Shown here one piece after another: positions 6,640-8,977 of a stretch of 8,977 nt of DNA. The position numbers were made by a program, and so were the translations under genes. Position 1 is the first letter of the stretch; the number at the start of each line of letters is the position of its first letter. This DNA is from Methanosarcina sp. (GTDB lineage Archaea > Halobacteriota > Methanosarcinia > Methanosarcinales > Methanosarcinaceae). The notes beneath the pieces were generated by a model that did no database searches, was not told the DNA's origin, and saw only the letters and a list, made by a program, of their open reading frames with translations. The DNA lies in NCBI GenBank assembly GCA_017883485.1, contig JADGNM010000088.1:1-8977 (forward strand), in the 5' to 3' direction.

Positions 6640-6669
6640 GGAGGTAGTTCTACACTTGAGGAGGTAGTT
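6640..6669 (+). repeat. Duplicated Shine-Dalgarno region GGAGGTAGTT
   Basis: GGAGGTAGTT appears at 6640-6649 and again at 6660-6669. The second copy has GGAGGT at 6660-6665, 6 bases before ATG 6672, and is the working ribosome site. The first copy has no suitable start codon at a normal distance. It may be a duplication remnant or a standby site. Confidence 0.5.
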
Positions 6670-6671
6670 AT

Positions 6672-7175
6672 ATGCCTGATAAAAACCTAGTTTCAATCTG
6701 TCCGTTTGAAACTGACGAATCTGCAGTTTGCTCACTCCCTTTAAGGTTAACATTATCAGGCATCCTTTTTGCTGTACTTTTAATGATCTCTTCTGTTTCT
6801 GTTTATGATTTCCTTGATGGGGTAACGGAAAAATAGGCTCTGGATGAAGTCTCAAAGCTTACAGCTGCCGCTGAGCAGCTTTCACTGCGAGGGAGAGGAA
6901 GTGAAGTCGCCATGGAGTTCAACTTACCTGAAGAAGTTGCAGTAGACTTCGGCACTTTACCAGGGCGGCAGGGCAATTGGCCTGCAGATGCGAGTAATTA
7001 TTGCATCCGCTTCGGGAAAAAAACTAGTTTCTATTCTTCGGCAGCCTTTTTTTCAAATCCCGGATTTAATGGGCCCGTATCTTTCGGTTCGGGGATGCAC
7101 AGGCTGCTTCTCTCAACAAAAGTTGAATCAAAGTCCGGAAAACTTTTCGTAGTAATTTCTGAAAAAGAGCAATGA
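6672..7175 (+). CDS. Pilin-like single-pass membrane protein with in-frame TAG (pyrrolysine candidate or recent amber mutation)
   Basis: The frame runs from ATG 6672, with a strong GGAGGT 6 bases upstream, to TGA 7173-7175: 168 codons, interrupted only by TAG at 6834-6836 (codon 55). Before the TAG are an N-terminal polar part and one membrane segment (about 25-45, LTLSGILFAVLLMISSVSVY), then DFLDGVTEK. After it the same frame continues ALDEVSKLTAAAEQLSLRG, then NLPEEVAVDFG, and ends with a strand-rich part SGMHRLLLSTKVESKSGKLFV. A membrane helix followed by an amphipathic helix and beta strands resembles archaeal pilin-like proteins. No other lesion is visible. In Methanosarcina-type archaea UAG can be read as pyrrolysine, which would give one 167-residue protein. 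Otherwise the gene is a pseudogene, with a possible restart at ATG 6912. It heads an operon with the gene at 7205. I do not recognise a named family. Confidence 0.6.
6863..6880 (+). other. Hairpin 26 bases downstream of the in-frame TAG
   Basis: AGCTGC (6863-6868) pairs perfectly with GCAGCT (6875-6880) around CGCTGA. Structures after UAG (PYLIS) have been proposed for the methylamine methyltransferase genes, but they lie closer to the codon and are not strictly required in archaea. This stem lies within coding sequence and may be chance. Confidence 0.25.
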
Positions 7176-7204
7176 AATAGATCTACATTGAGGAGACATA
7201 TTCT

Positions 7205-7858
7205 GTGAGAAACTTCACTGCCGACAATTCAGCATGGGCCGATTTTCTGATCTCGAAAGCAGCCCTGATCCTCGCAAGTATTATCCTTTTTGCAGCACTT
7301 TTTAGTCTGGTTGTTGATTTTAAGGATTTTGAAACTCAGAAACAACTGGACTATCTTGCCTGGGATTTCAAAAATGCCGTAGATAAGGTAGGAGCAACGA
7401 ATTTTCAGGAGGAGGTTTTGAGGGGCTCTCCTGATGAATCCTCTGAAGAATCCTCTGAAGAATTTAAGGAGATTTCATATTGCTTTAATGAGAAAGAAGT
7501 CTTCCGGGCTTTACCTTTTGGGAATAATATAAAAATACGTGTTTCTGGCGAATACGTCAGTCTGGAAGCCGAATCAGATGGAAGAAGTTTCAGTGCTGTA
7601 AGGCCTTTTGCCTTCAGAATCTTGCCTTTCAACGAATCTGTTCTTCAGGAAAAACTTCAGACAAAATTTGGGACCAACGGCAGTACGGTATCTCCCCTTA
7701 CAGAAGACTATAAGGAAATTGAGGCTTTTATTCGAATGTTAGGGGTGAAAAAAGTAGTAATGGACCCGGGAAAAAATGTTTCATTAAAGAAAAAACTTAT
7801 TTATATAAAGGACAAAGAGGGGGTTTCTGCTTTTGCGTGCGTCCTCATTTATCAGTAA
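7205..7858 (+). CDS. Single-pass membrane protein, pilin-like architecture, function unknown
   Basis: A 217-residue protein. A short N-terminus with charged residues (MRNFTADNSAWADFLISK) precedes one hydrophobic helix at about 19-37, followed by DFKDFETQKQLDYLAWDFKNAVDKVG and a long, probably extracytoplasmic beta-rich domain. This is the layout of pilin-like or pseudopilin-like proteins, but there is no clear class III peptidase motif and I cannot name the family. GTG 7205 was chosen because AGGAG at 7191-7195 lies 9 bases upstream. It starts 29 bases after the preceding gene and overlaps the next reading frame, so the three genes form an operon. Residues about 77-86 carry an acidic Ser/Glu stretch (DESSEESSEE) made by a 12-bp tandem duplication. 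The gene looks intact. Confidence 0.75.
   Translation: MRNFTADNSAWADFLISKAALILASIILFAALFSLVVDFKDFETQKQLDYLAWDFKNAVDKVGATNFQEEVLRGSPDESSEESSEEFKEISYCFNEKEVFRALPFGNNIKIRVSGEYVSLEAESDGRSFSAVRPFAFRILPFNESVLQEKLQTKFGTNGSTVSPLTEDYKEIEAFIRMLGVKKVVMDPGKNVSLKKKLIYIKDKEGVSAFACVLIYQ
7436..7459 (+). repeat. 12-bp in-frame tandem duplication encoding ESSE
   Basis: GAATCCTCTGAA occurs at 7436-7447 and 7448-7459. The frame is kept and yields ESSEESSE in the outer domain of the membrane protein. Confidence 0.85.
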
Positions 7859-8276
7859 TTTTTTTAGTAATTTTTTTAGTAATTTAGTCAGTAATCGAAT
7901 TAGCAGTACACTCAAGGCTGCTAACAAATTCGTCCTAACATTCAAGTTAATGTTCAAAGATGAGCGGGGAGTCCTTGAACCTCAGTCCGACATTCTGTCC
8001 ACAGCCCTTGCTGTTATAGGTTTTATAGTCCTTGCAGCTCTCATGTCTCAGGCATATTTGGGATATGAAGACCGCTCCTTTGCCCTGGAAAACTATGAGA
8101 GTGCTTCCCTGCTTGTAGATGCCCTTAAAGCAGCACCTGCCCTGAGAGCGGAAAGCTCCAGTATGCTGTCTGCAGCCTCCCTTGATAGACTGTCCGGTCC
8201 TGAGGGGATCAAGGAAAGGGAGAAGCTTTTTGCAACCTTTTCCGGAAATTATCTATTTCTGATTGTAACATATTAG
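7833..8276 (+). pseudogene. Third membrane protein of the operon, C-terminally truncated at an element boundary
   Basis: The conserved-looking part starts at MFKDERGVLEPQSD (ATG 7950), followed by one membrane segment (ILSTALAVIGFIVLAALMSQAY) and an outer region ALENYESASLLVDALKAAPALR that runs to KLFATFSGNY. The frame then reads LFLIVTY and stops at TAG 8274-8276, in sequence that becomes sharply AT-rich and belongs to the integrase promoter. The protein would be 147 residues from TTG 7833, which has GAGGGGG 9 bases upstream, or 108 from ATG 7950, which has no Shine-Dalgarno. The TTG reading passes through a slippage-type repeat (SNFFSNFFSN), so the start is uncertain. The missing domain and adjacent integrase suggest disruption by an integrated element. 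It may still be expressed as a short membrane protein. Confidence 0.6.
7854..7885 (+). repeat. 12-bp tandem repeat AGTAATTTTTTT
   Basis: Two exact copies at 7854-7865 and 7866-7877, plus a partial AGTAATTT at 7878-7885. The first copy contains the TAA stop of the preceding gene (7856-7858). The repeated T-runs could act as an archaeal termination or attenuation signal between the second and third genes, or encode SNFF repeats if the TTG start is used. Confidence 0.75.
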
Positions 8277-8288
8277 GATCTTTATATA

Positions 8289-8303
8289 TTCCAATTTTTG
8301 GAA
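8289..8303. repeat. Inverted repeat TTCCAA-TTT-TTGGAA
   Basis: A perfect 6-bp stem with a 3-base loop lies between the truncated gene and the integrase promoter. It could be an operator for integrase expression or a recombinase arm or core site. Only the symmetry and position support it. Confidence 0.45.
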
Positions 8304-8314
8304 CGTCAGAAGTC

Positions 8315-8337
8315 ATATATATATAAAAAATATATAA
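8315..8337 (+). promoter_or_regulatory. AT-rich promoter of the integrase gene
   Basis: A run of alternating A and T (CATATATATATAAAAAA then TATATAAT) ends about 10 bases before ATG 8347. A TATA box at about 8316-8325 would place the transcription start close to the start codon, giving a leaderless message. No Shine-Dalgarno is seen before 8347, which fits. Confidence 0.5.
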
Positions 8338-8346
8338 TGTGAGATT

Positions 8347-8977
8347 ATGCCTAGACTTAGAAAAGATCCTGAATTAGTCAAGTTGCAAAAAGATCCTATG
8401 ATAGAAAAATGGTTAGATACAGTTTGTGGATCAGACAAAACAAGATCTAGCTATCTGATATCAATGAAGATGTATGTTGAATGTATTAGTAAAAATCCTA
8501 AAGAATTGATAACAGAAGCAAGAAAGGAAAGCAAAAAACTATATCCTTCTGATTGGTCGGTAAAACTGTATCTGATCAAGTTTAAAAAATGCATGAAAGA
8601 AGAAAGAGGTATGCGTGATACATCAGTTAAAACAAGATTGAATCCTATCTATTCATTTTATCAGCACTACGACATCATATTTCAACATGATAAAATTAAA
8701 GGAGATATGAATCCTACAAACGATGAATATCCAGATAAGGAGATGATAAGGACAGCTTTGAAGTTTGCAAATCCGTTGATGAAAGCAATTATTCTGGTAG
8801 GTGCAAGTTCGGGTTTATCCGTGATCGATATAGCAAACCTGAAACTGAAGAATTTCAAAGCTGGTTATGATCCTGATACCGGTATAACCACGTTGAAGCT
8901 AGTCCGCATTAAAACAAAATTTAAATTTATAACTTTCTTGAGTTCGGAAGCTACCGAACATATAATTGAGTATCTCA
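8347..8977 (+). CDS. Tyrosine recombinase / phage-integrase-like protein (partial, C-terminus outside window)
   Basis: My translation gives 210 residues from ATG 8347, open to the edge. Residues about 16-110 are a helical, Lys-rich N-terminal region (KWLDTVCGSDKTRSSYLISMKMYVE...; SVKTRLNPIYSFYQHY), the usual SAM-like core-binding domain. The catalytic domain starts near 130: KEMIRTALKFANPLMKAIILVGASSGLSVIDIANLKLKNF matches the family's first catalytic box, normally GLR-x-x-E-x-x-x-L. Here Ser158 stands where the catalytic Arg is expected. RIKTK (187-191) matches the beta-hairpin Lys region, with Lys189 the likely catalytic Lys. The HxxR box and the nucleophilic Tyr lie beyond the window. It directly follows a truncated gene, as expected at the end of an integrated element. 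Activity cannot be judged from this part. Confidence 0.8.
   Translation, partial: MPRLRKDPELVKLQKDPMIEKWLDTVCGSDKTRSSYLISMKMYVECISKNPKELITEARKESKKLYPSDWSVKLYLIKFKKCMKEERGMRDTSVKTRLNPIYSFYQHYDIIFQHDKIKGDMNPTNDEYPDKEMIRTALKFANPLMKAIILVGASSGLSVIDIANLKLKNFKAGYDPDTGITTLKLVRIKTKFKFITFLSSEATEHIIEYL

Noticed and set aside
6622..6855. Minus-strand 77-codon frame opposite the TAG-containing gene
   Set aside because: The plus-strand frame has a strong ribosome site, a membrane helix and continuity past the TAG; the minus frame has none of these.
8274..8337. TAG at 8274-8276 as a second pyrrolysine codon
   Set aside because: The sequence after it is AT-rich promoter-like DNA reading a poor peptide to TGA shortly after, and it coincides with the probable element boundary.

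Overview
The window looks like chromosomal DNA from a methanogenic archaeon of the Methanosarcina type. The reasons are its AT-rich composition with long AT-rich spacers, archaeal TATA-like boxes, GGAGGT/GGTGA ribosome sites, an AbrB/SpoVT regulator beside an Isf-like flavoprotein, and a COG1361-type surface protein beside an ABC-2 exporter. An in-frame TAG inside an otherwise intact gene also fits a lineage that uses pyrrolysine. This assignment is inference, because there is no rRNA or marker gene in the window.

Layout. (1) 1-693, minus strand: N-terminal part of a polytopic lysylphosphatidylglycerol-synthase-TM/flippase-like protein that runs off the left edge. (2) 694-1510: a long spacer without a credible gene, holding two GC-rich hairpins. 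(3) 1511-2588: a 20-bp palindrome plus direct repeats, then an AbrB-type regulator and a flavodoxin-fold protein whose cysteine motif has Asp in place of one Cys. (4) 2717-2887: the start of a SAM-dependent methyltransferase, cut off just after its SAM-binding motif. (5) 2880-6381: a compact operon of a TetR repressor behind a perfect 16-bp palindrome, an ABC ATPase, an ABC-2 permease and a secreted COG1361-like protein, closed by a hairpin and T-run. This reads as a self-regulated efflux or export module. (6) 6523-8276: a second operon of three small single-pass membrane proteins with pilin-like architecture. The first has an in-frame TAG at codon 55, and the third is cut short. (7) 8289-8977: an AT-rich promoter and the first 210 residues of a tyrosine-recombinase-like integrase that runs off the right edge. 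It is probably the end of an integrated element that truncated the third membrane-protein gene.

Most notable points: the candidate pyrrolysine (or recent amber mutation) at 6834-6836; the CX2DX2CX7C motif in the flavoprotein; the perfect palindromes in front of both regulator genes; the integrase-gene junction near 8265-8280 together with the integrase's missing first catalytic Arg; and small in-frame tandem duplications in three neighbouring genes. No tRNA, rRNA or CRISPR array was recognised.
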